From the NCBI RefSeq assembly GCF_021390535.1, contig NZ_JAJUXG010000009.1:1-64000 (forward strand): DNA of 64,000 nt, written 5' to 3'. The DNA comes from Dyadobacter sp. CY312 (lineage in GTDB: Bacteria; Bacteroidota; Bacteroidia; Cytophagales; Spirosomataceae). The position numbers were made by a program, and so were the translations under genes. Each line of letters opens with the position of its first letter. The first letter of the stretch is position 1. The notes beneath the pieces were generated by a model that saw nothing but the letters and a program-made list of their open reading frames with translations, was not told where the DNA came from and ran no database searches. Shown here one piece after another: positions 1 to 8,754 of the stretch.

Positions 1-282
1 GCCGCTGTATATTACAACGAAAACAAAATCTCCCAGGGTACCGCAGCATGCATACTGGCATACAACTACCCTGCCGATGCAGATGATCTGACCGCCACAC
101 AAAGATTGAACATGCTTTTGAAAATCAGTGCGATGAACCAGAATGTGAAAAGAAACAGTATTCACATCTCACTGAATTTTCATCCCTCCGAAGCGCTTTC
201 AAAAACCAGGCTCAACCAGATAGCACAGCAATACATGAAGCAGATCGGATTTGGAGCGCAACCCTTTCTGGTATACCAGCAT
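1..282 (+). pseudogene. Relaxase (MobB-type mobilization nuclease) N-terminal fragment
   Basis: The frame is open from base 1, so the true start lies outside the window. The translation carries the N-terminal features of Bacteroidota mobilization relaxases: VYYNENKISQG, then AYNYP, then the motif NSIHISLNFHPSE and IGFGAQPFLVYQH near the end, which are the usual approach to the catalytic HxH region. Relaxases nick oriT and lead plasmid or element DNA into a recipient. At about base 282 the relaxase similarity stops exactly where a TonB-receptor reading begins in another frame, so the protein is cut off after roughly 94 visible residues and cannot work. This marks a deletion or recombination scar of a former mobilizable element. 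Confidence 0.75.
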
Positions 283-1376
283 ACTGAGATGGGCCGAATG
301 GTATTACGGTCCTCAGGACAGGCTTATGGCTTCTTACGATTTTAAAACAATCGAATTGAACGGTTTTTCAATGCAGCCATGGCCTAGTATAAACTATCAA
401 AAAATTGAAGAAAGCCGGAGGCAGCGACCTTACAGGAACAATAGTCTGGAACACCGCATAGAAAAACTAGACGTCATTGGCATAAATGCTGATTTGCGAA
501 GAAGCCAGCTCCGCCATGAGCTTAATGTGGGAATTGATGCTCAGTTTAATTACTTAAAATCCGGGGCATTCAGAAGTGATATAGTAACCAATGTTGTTAC
601 GCGCGGACTGGATTCGAGATATCCTGATGGCAGTAACAAAATGAATTACGCCGGTATTTATGCGCAGCATCAATATAAAATTGTAGTGGATAAATTAATT
701 CTTAACAGTGGGTTGAGGCTAAGCCATGTATCGCTCAATAGTGTTTTTAAGGACACCTCGCTTCTGCATTTGCCTCATACGAAAGCTGTTCAAAAAAAAC
801 CTCGTATATAGCGGGAATCTGGGACTTGTTTATCTGCCCGGCACATTTAGTAAAATATCACTTACCCTTTCTACCGGTTTTCGGGCGCCCAATATCGATG
901 ATCTTGCCAAAGTTTTTGAATCGGCCGACGGAACTCAGCTGGTGGTACCAAATCCCGACCTGAAACCCGAACAAACGCTGGATATCGATTTGGGACTCAG
1001 CCACAGACCCGACCTGGGACTGGGTTTTGCATTGAATGCTTATTATACCTTTTTTCGTAATGCCATTGTGATGAACAAATTTGAGCTCAACAGTCATAAG
1101 GAAGTTGTATATGCAGGAAAACTGACTCCGGTCGTAGCCAGTCAGAATAAGGCGGAAGCGTATATTTATGGTTTTGAGGGAAGTCTTACCTATCAGGTAA
1201 AAAACTCCCTCGCAGCAAGTATGACCCTTAATGCCAGCGCAAGATGGGCCGTTCACCGGAATTTGAATCTGCATGTGGCCGTTGAAAATATTCTGGATCG
1301 CAATTACCGTGTTTTTGCATCCGGTATTCACAACCCCGGGAGAAATTTCGTAGTCAAGCTTGTTTCAAGGTTTTAA
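283..1376 (+). pseudogene. TonB-dependent outer-membrane receptor, C-terminal remnant
   Basis: Two consecutive frames together read as the rear half of a TonB-dependent receptor barrel. The first frame opens at the relaxase junction with RWAEWYYGPQDRLMAS; the second contains STGFRAPNIDDLAKVFE, NPDLKPEQT and the C-terminal ENILDRNYRVFASGI, ending RF in the way beta-barrel proteins end with an aromatic residue. A one-base shift lies in the A-run around 790-798. A second lesion near 1230 joins MTLNAS to ARWAVHRNLNLHV and appears to omit about a hundred residues that normally lie between these parts. Signal peptide, plug and front of the barrel are absent. Without these the protein would not function. 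Confidence 0.8.
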
Positions 1377-2176
1377 CTTTTTTGAAATGGATAACTGCGG
1401 CAACTTCCAATTTGGAAGACCTTATTGTGGGATAAATGCATGGAATGTAGGGTCAAATTAAAAGAAAGTGCGAAAAGCACCATAGGTTTTTAGGCTTTTT
1501 GCCAATTTGTAAGAAAAACCTCTATCATTGACGCCTGCAGTCTATCACACAATGCCTTTAAATCGAAATTAGACTTAAGCATCAAATTCTCATTCGTTAG
1601 TTTCAAAAATGTTTGGAAAAAACATTATCTGAACCTACTACCTGAGCCATAATTTTAGAGATTAGTACAACATTAATCAATTTTGAGGTGGTCCGGAAAG
1701 ATATGGCTTTTTGAACCAGCATAATCAAAGCAACTAGGATGATGCTGTCGTGCAGTACTTGTTCTAACAGAATGGTAAGGAGGATAGACATGAAACCAGC
1801 CGACTCGTTAAGATAAGCTGTTTTTGCTTTGTATGGAAGAAGGCCGCATTATCAGACTTGCTATTCCCAAAGTTTTTCTATCATATGTTTGCTCTTTCAA
1901 TTTTGCAACTAGATATTCCTGTGAAAGTACGGGCATATTGATTTCGGCGAAAAGTCCTTACATTTCTGGGCACGAATCGGACGAATTACTAATATCTACT
2001 TCCCGCTAAAGAAAGTAGCCAAATCACCCAACGAGCTATTTATCAATATTTTACATGTCATAAATTTGACTCAGGTTACAAATGGGTAACAAAATTTCAA
2101 ATTTTATTAATTTCTCCCATAATTTCCCTGGTTATTTCTCCCAAAAACTCACAGCGATCTGCTGGACAAAATGTAA
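1377..2176. other. Intergenic stretch with only weak coding remnants
   Basis: No convincing gene. On the minus strand about 1791 to 1500, a short reading (62 residues, hydrophobic, ending DNVFSKHF) can be continued after a one-base shift by KLTNENLMLKSNFDLKALC and more, which looks like a decayed protein end. I do not recognise its family. The plus-strand reading at 1824-2009 has no recognisable features. Given the relaxase scar on the left, this is probably residue of a former mobile element. Confidence 0.3.
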
Positions 2177-3139
2177 CTACTGATTTCTATTCAGTACACT
2201 GACAACCAATTTTTTCACCGTTTCCATCTCCTCCGGTTTGCTGGCGGCGGCAAATAAGGTGAGGCTGGCAAGTGCTTCGTTACTAATTATTGGCTCTCCA
2301 GACCCAGACTGTAAAAGGGAATTTCTTTCTAAAAACAACAAAAAACATGCAGCGGCAATCCGCTTATTACCGTCTACAAAACCATGATTTTTTATAATGA
2401 GATACAGTAATGTAGCTGCTTTCTCTTCTATTGAAGGGTAGAAATCTATGTCACCAAAGCCCTTGCCGATTTGTATTACTGCACTTTGAAAGCTCCCGTC
2501 CTTTTCCTTGCCAAATACATCAGAGTCAAAATCGGCTTTCATGATTTCAACGATTTGCTGGTAATCGGATAGCTCCGGATAAATTGCCTGTCTGGTGCTA
2601 ATTCCTTTACGGTCTAGCTCTTCATGATCGTAATCGTCCAATAATTCCAATCCCTTTGCAAACTGGCTCAGCCATGCAAAATCAGTATCAATGATTTTAC
2701 TTTCTATCGCCCTGCCTAAAATCCGAATACCGTCTTTCAATGTTTGCACCTGTTGCTGTTTCTGAGCGAGACGTTGTTCATTGATCGCATACCCTTGGAT
2801 TAAATAATCCTTCAAGCGCTGTGTTGCCCATTGACGAAACTTTGCCCCCTGTGTGGACTTTACCCGGTACCCCACTGAAATTATTACATCCAGATTATAG
2901 TATTTGACCGGTCTGTCTGAATTAGCAATGTGCAAAATTTGCACATTGCTTTTTTCGTCCAATTCATTTTCCTTGAAGACATTGCCTAAGTGCTTGGTTA
3001 TAACGCTACGGTCACGTGAAAACAGCTTACCAATTTGCTCTTGCGAAAGCCAAACCGTTTCCTCCTCAAACTTCACTTCGATCAGAGTACGTCCGTCGGC
3101 ACTTTGGTATATTTCGATTTGATTCTCCATAATAATCAT
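2177..3139 (-). CDS. rhuM: RhuM-family protein with C-terminal Fic/Doc domain
   Basis: The first ~110 residues match the RhuM family (named from a Salmonella pathogenicity-island gene): an N-terminal IEIYQSADGRTLIEV segment, a DNA-binding-like region VWLSQEQIGKLFSRDRSVIT and YNLDVIISVGYRVKS. The C-terminal half is a Fic/Doc fold with the motif HGFVDGNKR (residues 252-260). Classical Fic AMP-transferases have HPFxxGNGR; Doc-type kinases have a lysine as seen here, and the usual proline is replaced by glycine. Role is likely nucleotidyl- or phosphotransfer in a toxin or defence setting, but no partner antitoxin is visible. An alternative start three codons in (base 3130, MENQIEI) is as likely. 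It stands alone among mobile-element debris. Confidence 0.85.
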   Translation of the reverse strand: MIIMENQIEIYQSADGRTLIEVKFEEETVWLSQEQIGKLFSRDRSVITKHLGNVFKENELDEKSNVQILHIANSDRPVKYYNLDVIISVGYRVKSTQGAKFRQWATQRLKDYLIQGYAINEQRLAQKQQQVQTLKDGIRILGRAIESKIIDTDFAWLSQFAKGLELLDDYDHEELDRKGISTRQAIYPELSDYQQIVEIMKADFDSDVFGKEKDGSFQSAVIQIGKGFGDIDFYPSIEEKAATLLYLIIKNHGFVDGNKRIAAACFLLFLERNSLLQSGSGEPIISNEALASLTLFAAASKPEEMETVKKLVVSVLNRNQ

Positions 3140-3214
3140 AAATATACATATCTCGGATTAACCATTTTCTGTAAAGACTATCCTATTGGCATAAATCCAC
3201 GCAAGGTTCACCTG

Positions 3215-3564
3215 CTAGATCCAATTATCATCCCGTACAAACGTAAAATTCATTTTTACACTGTATGCATCCACGACAATCACCTCACTTAAGTAAATTT
3301 TAGTATATAACTCGTAGTACCAGCAGAACTTTTGACGTAACACATCGAAAAAGGACTTTTTAAGCGAGGTAAATCTCCCTTGCGAAACCTTATGATTAAA
3401 GATCCTCTGGAAGTATCGTAACCCCATATCTTGCCGATATACAGTCGATCGTTCTTTCTTAAATCCAAAACCATCGATTTCAAATATCTTAGTCGGTCTT
3501 TTTCTATCTTTTCGATTTGCCAATCAAAGAACTTGGTATGTTGACTTATTGAAATACCACTCAT
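3215..3564 (-). pseudogene. Unrecognised gene start, frameshifted and truncated
   Basis: A reading of 91 residues starts with an ATG that overlaps the stop of the upstream gene (ATGA at 3561-3564), so the two were translationally coupled. It is charged and begins MSGISISQHTKFFDWQIEK, with KVW-like and RFRKGDLPRLK segments. Around 3310 the reading has to move to another frame (YELYTKIYLSEVIVVDAYS) to continue to 3215, where it ends. The style resembles the N-terminal region of large ATPase or helicase proteins, but I cannot assign a family. It is probably the stump of a longer gene lost by deletion. Confidence 0.45.
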
Positions 3565-4077
3565 ATTTCGTCGTCAATTACGCCGCCAGTTCGGACAGCT
3601 AATGAATCTGATCCAAATGTTTCAAAAATGGACTTATATTGACCTGCATCCATTCTGTAAATTAACTGCATTTTTTTAACGTCATTGTCCGATTTAAGTA
3701 ACTCTCCAAATTTGGATAATTTAGATCAGCCTCTCTCCTAATTACCCAAAATATGGAATTCGCACCGTCAAGATCCTCTGTGCTCTCACAAATCTTACAG
3801 TCAGTGAAAATAGAACCAGTTAAAATATATAGTTTAATTTCACTTTTTCGAAGATGTAACCATGCATATGCTCCCAAAAATAGAAGGCCTGATCTGGCAC
3901 TTCTGCACATAACTGTAAATTTTCGACCATCTGAACCAATGACTGGACCCAGTGTTTTTGATGACAAATTCTCTTTAAACGATAGCCTGGCCTGAGAAAC
4001 GTCGCACCCTGAATTCTCAAAGTAGAACAAGGCTTTAACATGTGCAGCTAAATTTTCATCAAACATTTGGTCGTCAG
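3561..4077 (-). pseudogene. C-terminal fragment of an unrecognised protein with a frameshift
   Basis: The coding reading runs from the repeat boundary at about 4077 leftward. It contains FDENLAAHVKALFYFENSG and GLLFLGAYAWLHLRKSE, and near 3693 it must shift by one base to continue as SDNDVKKMQLIYRMDAGQY and SIFETFGSDSLAVRTGGVI before a stop at 3561-3563 that overlaps the next start. Without the shift it stops at 3662. The 5' part is missing, cut exactly at the repeat. The coupled pair looks like the remains of a two-gene system, possibly a defence locus, but there is no diagnostic motif. Confidence 0.45.
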
Positions 4078-4257
4078 AATGGAGAATTCGGATGACTTGA
4101 CCACTAGATTCCGTGGCAGATTGACTACCAACCTATTCTTTTATTTCATAAGTTACACAACTACCAGTCAATCATTTATACTCGTCAATTCAATCCGAAA
4201 TGACATGATCTTAATTCCCGAATTAAGATGGTCAACGGCTCCGTATTCCCCAATCTC
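4078..4257 (+). repeat. 180-bp direct repeat, left copy
   Basis: This sequence recurs at 62567-62745 in the same orientation; by eye roughly nine of ten bases agree. Both copies begin TGGAGAATTCG and end near TATTCYCCARTC, and both cut a gene fragment exactly at their left boundary. Inside are degenerate units with the pattern ATTCCG...TTGACCAC or, on the other strand, TGGTCAA...CGGAAT, which resembles the multiply repeated ends of IS21-like elements in Bacteroidota. Identity as an insertion-sequence end is inference; no transposase is present. Confidence 0.7.
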
Positions 4258-4302
4258 TGAGACTAATAAATGTAAAAGTTTTATTGAGTTTGCAATATTT
4301 TA

Positions 4303-4482
4303 ATGGTTACCCATGCAGTGGCGGTACTGCATGGTGATGCTTATGGTGTATCTATTAAAAAAGACTTTGAGATTAATTAGGCTTGAGCGGACAGTAGTGT
4401 TGCCCCCCTGCAATTATCTTTAAAAAGACTTGAAGAAAAGGGGTACTTAAAGTCAAAAGTTGGGGAGTCTACCAGCGAAAGA
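4303..4482 (+). pseudogene. PadR-family regulator remnant
   Basis: Reading the plus strand gives AVAVLHGDAYGVSIKKDFEI, then two stop codons, then SVAPLQLSLKRLEEKGYLKS and KVGESTSER. This is the winged-helix core of PadR-type repressors (ordinarily SVGAL..L.RLE.KGYL.S..GEST.ERGG). The N-terminus, the recognition region between the stops and the C-terminal helix are missing or damaged, so it is dead. In Cytophagales such regulators often sit beside ABC-type permease genes; none adjoins it here. Confidence 0.7.
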
Positions 4483-4566
4483 TGCATGCGCCCGTTACTG
4501 GTTTCCACCCCAGGGTATGTTGAATGACGGTCACTGTTTCAGTAACAGAAGGCGGTCAGAAAATTA

Positions 4567-5541
4567 TCAATCGTTTTTTGAATTTGCCTTATCAATAATA
4601 ACAGCCAGTAAAATAACCAAGCCTTTTACCACCTGTTGCCAGAACGGAGAAACATTGAGCAATATTAGTCCGTTATTTAAAACACCAATAATGATAGCGC
4701 CCTGCACCGTTCCCAGGATGCTTCCACGTCCACCGGACAACGAAGTTCCTCCAATCACAACGGCTGCAATGGAATCCAGCTCATAGCTCATTCCCGCATT
4801 CGGTTGTGCAGAATCCAGACGGGACGTGACCAGCAGGCCACCTACCGCAGCCAGCGCTCCGGCAATGGTGTACACGATAATCTTAACCCGGTTGACGTCA
4901 ATTCCTGATAATTTTGAGGCACTTTCATTGCCTCCTATTGCATAAATATATCTTCCAAGTCTTGTTTTGTTCGTGATGAGCACGGCTATCAAAACAATGA
5001 TTCCTGATATCCAGACGGGTACCGGAATACCTAATAACCAACCAGTACCGAAGTATAAAAACGTGTCTCCTAGTCCGCTAATCGGAAAACCCTGCGTCCA
5101 TAACATGGTAAGTCCGCGGGCGATCGTCAGCATGGCCAATGTGGCAACAAAAGGTGGTACTTTGAATTTCGTAATTGTCCAGCCGTTAAATGCACCAAGA
5201 AATGAACCGGTTAAAATTCCCGCAAGTACAGATCCTAAAAGCGTAAAACCGATGTATAAATTACCGGAGGGAATCTCAATGCCGTTTTTTAGCAATCCCG
5301 CTGTTATAGCTCCGCAAAGCGCCAGAACCGAGCCAACTGAAAGGTCAATGCCAGCTGTAAGAACGATGAGTGTCATCCCGGTGGATATGCAAATATTGAC
5401 AGAAATTTGCCTCATCACATTCCAGGCATTTGAAACAGTCAGGAATTTATCGGACAAAATACTAAGCGCCAGACACAGAATAAATAAAGCAATGAGTGAC
5501 TGGAAACGAATTAGATTTGCCCGGTAAGTTTGTAAATTCAT
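4567..5541 (-). CDS. Ribose-type ABC transporter permease (RbsC family)
   Basis: 324 residues with about ten hydrophobic segments, the usual size of RbsC/XylH/AraH-type permeases. Family signatures visible are GMTLIVLTAGIDLSVGSVLALCG near residue 60 (spread over the conserved loop), GRYIYAIGGNESASKLSG around 195-212 and AVVIGGTSLSGGRGS, the EAA-like loop that docks on the ATPase. It forms the inner-membrane channel of the importer. The start overlaps the ATPase stop by four bases (ATGA), so the two are translationally coupled. It is the last gene of the leftward operon that begins with the DeoR gene. The substrate cannot be read from the permease; context suggests a pentose such as D-apiose. 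Confidence 0.92.
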   Translation of the reverse strand: MNLQTYRANLIRFQSLIALFILCLALSILSDKFLTVSNAWNVMRQISVNICISTGMTLIVLTAGIDLSVGSVLALCGAITAGLLKNGIEIPSGNLYIGFTLLGSVLAGILTGSFLGAFNGWTITKFKVPPFVATLAMLTIARGLTMLWTQGFPISGLGDTFLYFGTGWLLGIPVPVWISGIIVLIAVLITNKTRLGRYIYAIGGNESASKLSGIDVNRVKIIVYTIAGALAAVGGLLVTSRLDSAQPNAGMSYELDSIAAVVIGGTSLSGGRGSILGTVQGAIIIGVLNNGLILLNVSPFWQQVVKGLVILLAVIIDKANSKND

Positions 5542-7058
5542 AGTTGGTTTTCGTAAACAGATTTAGGAATTGCAGCTTTCAGGATAGCATCTTCGGTGGC
5601 TTCTTTTGAAGAAAATTCGGCAGTGATTGCACCTTCCGCCATAACCAGGATCCTATCCGAAACGGCAAGGATTTCTGGCAGCTCAGATGAAACAAAAACG
5701 ATTCCTAAACCCGTATCGGCAAGGTTCAGGATCAGTTTATAAATTTCACTTTTAGCATGGATATCAATGCCCCGTGTCGGCTCATCCAATAAAAGCAATT
5801 TAGGTTTTGTGGCAAGCCATTTTGCAAGAACGATTTTCTGTTGATTTCCGCCACTTAAATTTTTGGCCTTTTGATCGGATGATGAAGTTTTGATTTTCAG
5901 TTCTTCAATATATTTTTTTGACAGCAGGCTTTCTTTCAGATTACTCAAAAATCCGCCTTTTTCAAGATCCGCCAGTGTTGTAAGGCAGATATTGGTTTTC
6001 ACATCCATACCCAAAACCAAACCGTCCTTTTTACGGTCTTCAGGCACAAGGGCCAGGCCGGCCTTGATAGCATCGGACGGTGAATTAATGATTATTCTGC
6101 TATTTTCTATATGTATTTCACTTTTTGAAGCGAAAGGATGAAGACCAAAAATGGTTTCCAGAAGCTCGGTCCTGCCCGCCCCCATCAGTCCAAAAATCCC
6201 TACTATCTCTCCTTTTTGAACCGAGAATGAAATATTTTTCAACAGGTCTTCCTTTATCCGGACGGGATGTTTTAAGAAAAGGCGTTTTACGGTGATCAGG
6301 TTCTCCTGCTGAGAAACAGATTCCGGTTTACGCTGTACCTGAATACTTCGTCCCACCATTTTCTGGATCAACATATCCTGTGTTATACCTTTCATCTCAC
6401 CTGATTCAATGGATTTTCCGTCACGCAGTACAACATAATTGTCGGCAATCCGAAACAACTCATCCAGTTTATGAGAAACATAAACGATTGCTTTGTTCTG
6501 TTTCCTGAGGTCATCAATGATCCCGAAAAGTACTTCCACCTCAGTTTCGGTAATGGCAGAAGTCGGCTCGTCCATGATGATAACTTCCGAATCAGTAAGC
6601 AGTGACTTGGCGATTTCCACAACCTGCTGCTGTCCCACTTTCAGCTTTGCCACCAGATCATCAGGCTTTACTGATAATTTTAATTTATCCAGCAATTCCT
6701 GCGTACGCGCTTTCATCTTTTTCTTATCGAGTGTACCGTATTGCGTGATCAGCTCCCGGCCAAGAAAAATATTTTCAGTAATACTTAAATAAGGTATCAG
6801 GTTAAGTTCCTGATGTATAATCGCAATTCCTTGCTCCTGTGCGTCCTTAGGACTTGAAAACCTTACAATCTGATCCTTAAATATAATTCTCCCTTCGTAA
6901 TCCTGATAAATGCCTGAAAGCACTTTCATCACTGTAGACTTTCCAGCTCCGTTTTCACCGATCAAAGCAGTAACTTTCCCAGCCTGTAGTGTCATACTTA
7001 CATTTTCCAATGCAAGTACACCCGGAAATCGTTTGGTAATTTTCTCTACTACTAACAT
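5538..7058 (-). CDS. Ribose-type ABC transporter ATP-binding protein (RbsA family)
   Basis: 506 residues, the normal length of duplicated sugar ATPases of the RbsA/MglA/XylG group. The first nucleotide-binding domain has Walker A GENGAGKST (about 34-42), signature-like VGQQQVVEIAKSL and Walker B IIMDEPTS. The second has the degenerate Walker A GLMGAGRTE, the signature LSGGNQQKIVLAKWL and Walker B LLLDEPTRGIDI, a pattern characteristic of the family. It energises import through the permease encoded directly downstream. Forty-two bases separate it from the DUF2291 gene upstream. Confidence 0.95.
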   Translation of the reverse strand: MLVVEKITKRFPGVLALENVSMTLQAGKVTALIGENGAGKSTVMKVLSGIYQDYEGRIIFKDQIVRFSSPKDAQEQGIAIIHQELNLIPYLSITENIFLGRELITQYGTLDKKKMKARTQELLDKLKLSVKPDDLVAKLKVGQQQVVEIAKSLLTDSEVIIMDEPTSAITETEVEVLFGIIDDLRKQNKAIVYVSHKLDELFRIADNYVVLRDGKSIESGEMKGITQDMLIQKMVGRSIQVQRKPESVSQQENLITVKRLFLKHPVRIKEDLLKNISFSVQKGEIVGIFGLMGAGRTELLETIFGLHPFASKSEIHIENSRIIINSPSDAIKAGLALVPEDRKKDGLVLGMDVKTNICLTTLADLEKGGFLSNLKESLLSKKYIEELKIKTSSSDQKAKNLSGGNQQKIVLAKWLATKPKLLLLDEPTRGIDIHAKSEIYKLILNLADTGLGIVFVSSELPEILAVSDRILVMAEGAITAEFSSKEATEDAILKAAIPKSVYENQL

Positions 7059-7100
7059 GGCTGATACATCATTGACATGATCCGGTATTCCGGTTGACAG

Positions 7101-7730
7101 TTATTCTTTTATGATCCTCAGATCAATCGGGATGACTTCAATAGACCTGGTGCTCAAATGTTCCTTATTCAATTCTATTGCACCGGAAAATGATATCCGG
7201 TCTCCTTTTTTAACCTGTGCCCGAAAGGGCGGTATCACTTTCTGCCGGATTATTTTATTAATTTCGGCTGACACGTTGTTAAAATCCATGGAATTGGTAA
7301 ATTCATTAATGTCAATTTCTCCTGAAGCATCACGGACCGCATTTCCAAAAACATATTCTGTTGCTATAAAAACTTCCGGTTTTTCCTTCTCAGATTCAAT
7401 CCTGACTGACACCTGATTTTCATCCACGGACTGAACAATGCCACTGCCTTTCACCAGAAAATACTTTACGTTTCCTATTCCCAGAGCATGGGAATAGTCG
7501 GCAAATGCCTTTTCTTTATCTGTTTGAAATAAAGCCAAAAGCTGCCCGATTTCTATGGCTTTGCCGGTATGTTCCGGTAACTTTTTGTTCCAGAATTCCC
7601 TGGCGTAATTCGCTGCGTTAAAACCGGCAGCTTCGGCTTTCACCTCATTCAGCTTTTTGAAGTACACTGAGTTATAAACTACAACTGCAACCAATAAAAG
7701 TGAGGCGATATATTTCATGGTTCTTTTCAT
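7101..7730 (-). CDS. DUF2291 family protein of a sugar ABC operon
   Basis: About 209 residues with one N-terminal membrane segment (MKRTMKYIASLLLVAVVVY) and a soluble domain presumably in the periplasm. The family is found next to ribose/xylose-type ABC transporters and its biochemical role is not known to me. Conserved-looking parts are ANYAREFWNKKLPEH and the C-terminal beta-rich region with KKGDRISFSGAIELN. I place the start at the ATG at 7730, which overlaps the stop of the binding-protein gene by one base (TGATG); an in-frame GTG lies one codon earlier. The tight coupling to binding protein and ATPase suggests an accessory to transport. Confidence 0.8.
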   Translation of the reverse strand: MKRTMKYIASLLLVAVVVYNSVYFKKLNEVKAEAAGFNAANYAREFWNKKLPEHTGKAIEIGQLLALFQTDKEKAFADYSHALGIGNVKYFLVKGSGIVQSVDENQVSVRIESEKEKPEVFIATEYVFGNAVRDASGEIDINEFTNSMDFNNVSAEINKIIRQKVIPPFRAQVKKGDRISFSGAIELNKEHLSTRSIEVIPIDLRIIKE

Positions 7731-8683
7731 CACTTCTTACCGTAAGCTGCGTAGTTTTCAACATTATCTTTTTTGACTATCTCCACAGCCACCGGCATTT
7801 TTTTTGGAAAATCACGCTCACCCCTGAAATATTCGTCAGCCATGGTCGCCGCAGTTTGCGCCATAATTTCGGGAAACTGCATTCCTGTGGCCATTATTTT
7901 TCCTTCCTGAATAGATTTCACCACATCTTCGGCACCATCAAAACCAAAAACTTTAACCTTTTCCGCTTTACCCGAAGCCACCAATGCCTGATATGCACCC
8001 ATTGCCATGGCATCGTTTCCGCAGAAAACAGCATCGATATCAGGGTTGGCCTGCAATATGGATTCAAGCACTTCCATCGCTTTATTTCTCTCAAAATCAG
8101 CGCTCTGCTGCGCCACCATTTTTAACCCGGGATACTGATCCACTACACTGTGAAACCCCTTTGAACGGTTCCAGGTATTGTTATCACCGACTAAACCCAA
8201 CAATTCGACATATTTCCCCTTCTTATTCAGCGTTTCCGCAAAATACTTTGCAATGGTGACACAGCCCGAGTAACTGTCGGAGAGTATCTGGGAAGTAGCT
8301 GCTTCATTTGAATTGATCTCCCTGTCCATACAAAATACAGGAACTCCCGCTGCAGTTGCATTCTTTACATTTACAACGGAACCGTCGGCATCTGTAGGAT
8401 TAAATAAAACGGCGTCGTAGCCCGAAGAAATAGCATTTTCAAAATGATCGGTTTCCAGAGAGGTGTTGTTCTGAGAATCAAATACCTTGGATTCATAACC
8501 CAATTCTTTTGCTTTGGCAGCGGCTCTTTCAGCCAAAAAAACGAACCAGGGATTGTTCAGCGTTGACACAACAATGGCTATTTTTTTTGGCTCATCTGCG
8601 CTTTGTCTTGTTTTACAACGGATTAATGCAACCCCAAAAAAGACAAGGATTAACGCTATGCTATATGGGTATTTAAATCTCAT
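7730..8683 (-). CDS. Sugar ABC transporter substrate-binding lipoprotein (RbsB-like)
   Basis: 317 residues of the periplasmic-binding-protein type I fold. It starts with a hydrophobic signal and a cysteine at about residue 23 (VALIRCKTRQSAD), so it is probably a lipoprotein. The body begins KKIAIVVSTLNNPWFVFLAE, the standard RbsB opening, with DAVLFNPTDADG, VPVFCMDREI and the hinge segment AVFCGNDAMAMGAYQAL. It delivers a sugar to the RbsC/RbsA-type importer downstream. ABC sugar import is less common than SusCD plus MFS in this phylum. Substrate is not determinable from sequence alone. Confidence 0.92.
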   Translation of the reverse strand: MRFKYPYSIALILVFFGVALIRCKTRQSADEPKKIAIVVSTLNNPWFVFLAERAAAKAKELGYESKVFDSQNNTSLETDHFENAISSGYDAVLFNPTDADGSVVNVKNATAAGVPVFCMDREINSNEAATSQILSDSYSGCVTIAKYFAETLNKKGKYVELLGLVGDNNTWNRSKGFHSVVDQYPGLKMVAQQSADFERNKAMEVLESILQANPDIDAVFCGNDAMAMGAYQALVASGKAEKVKVFGFDGAEDVVKSIQEGKIMATGMQFPEIMAQTAATMADEYFRGERDFPKKMPVAVEIVKKDNVENYAAYGKK

Positions 8684-8754
8684 TCCGGAAAATTTGAGGA
8701 TTGATTTAATATAATTGGCTATCTGTGTTTAAACATCTGATAACCGGAAAATGA

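Noticed and set aside
858-1331. 157-codon minus-strand open frame opposite the TonB receptor remnant
   Set aside because: It mirrors the receptor reading on the other strand and has no protein-family features.
4067-4303. 78-codon plus-strand frame over the left repeat and its counterpart at 62566
   Set aside because: The similar peptides in both copies result from the DNA repeat; the reading stops soon after the repeat and has no protein-like pattern.
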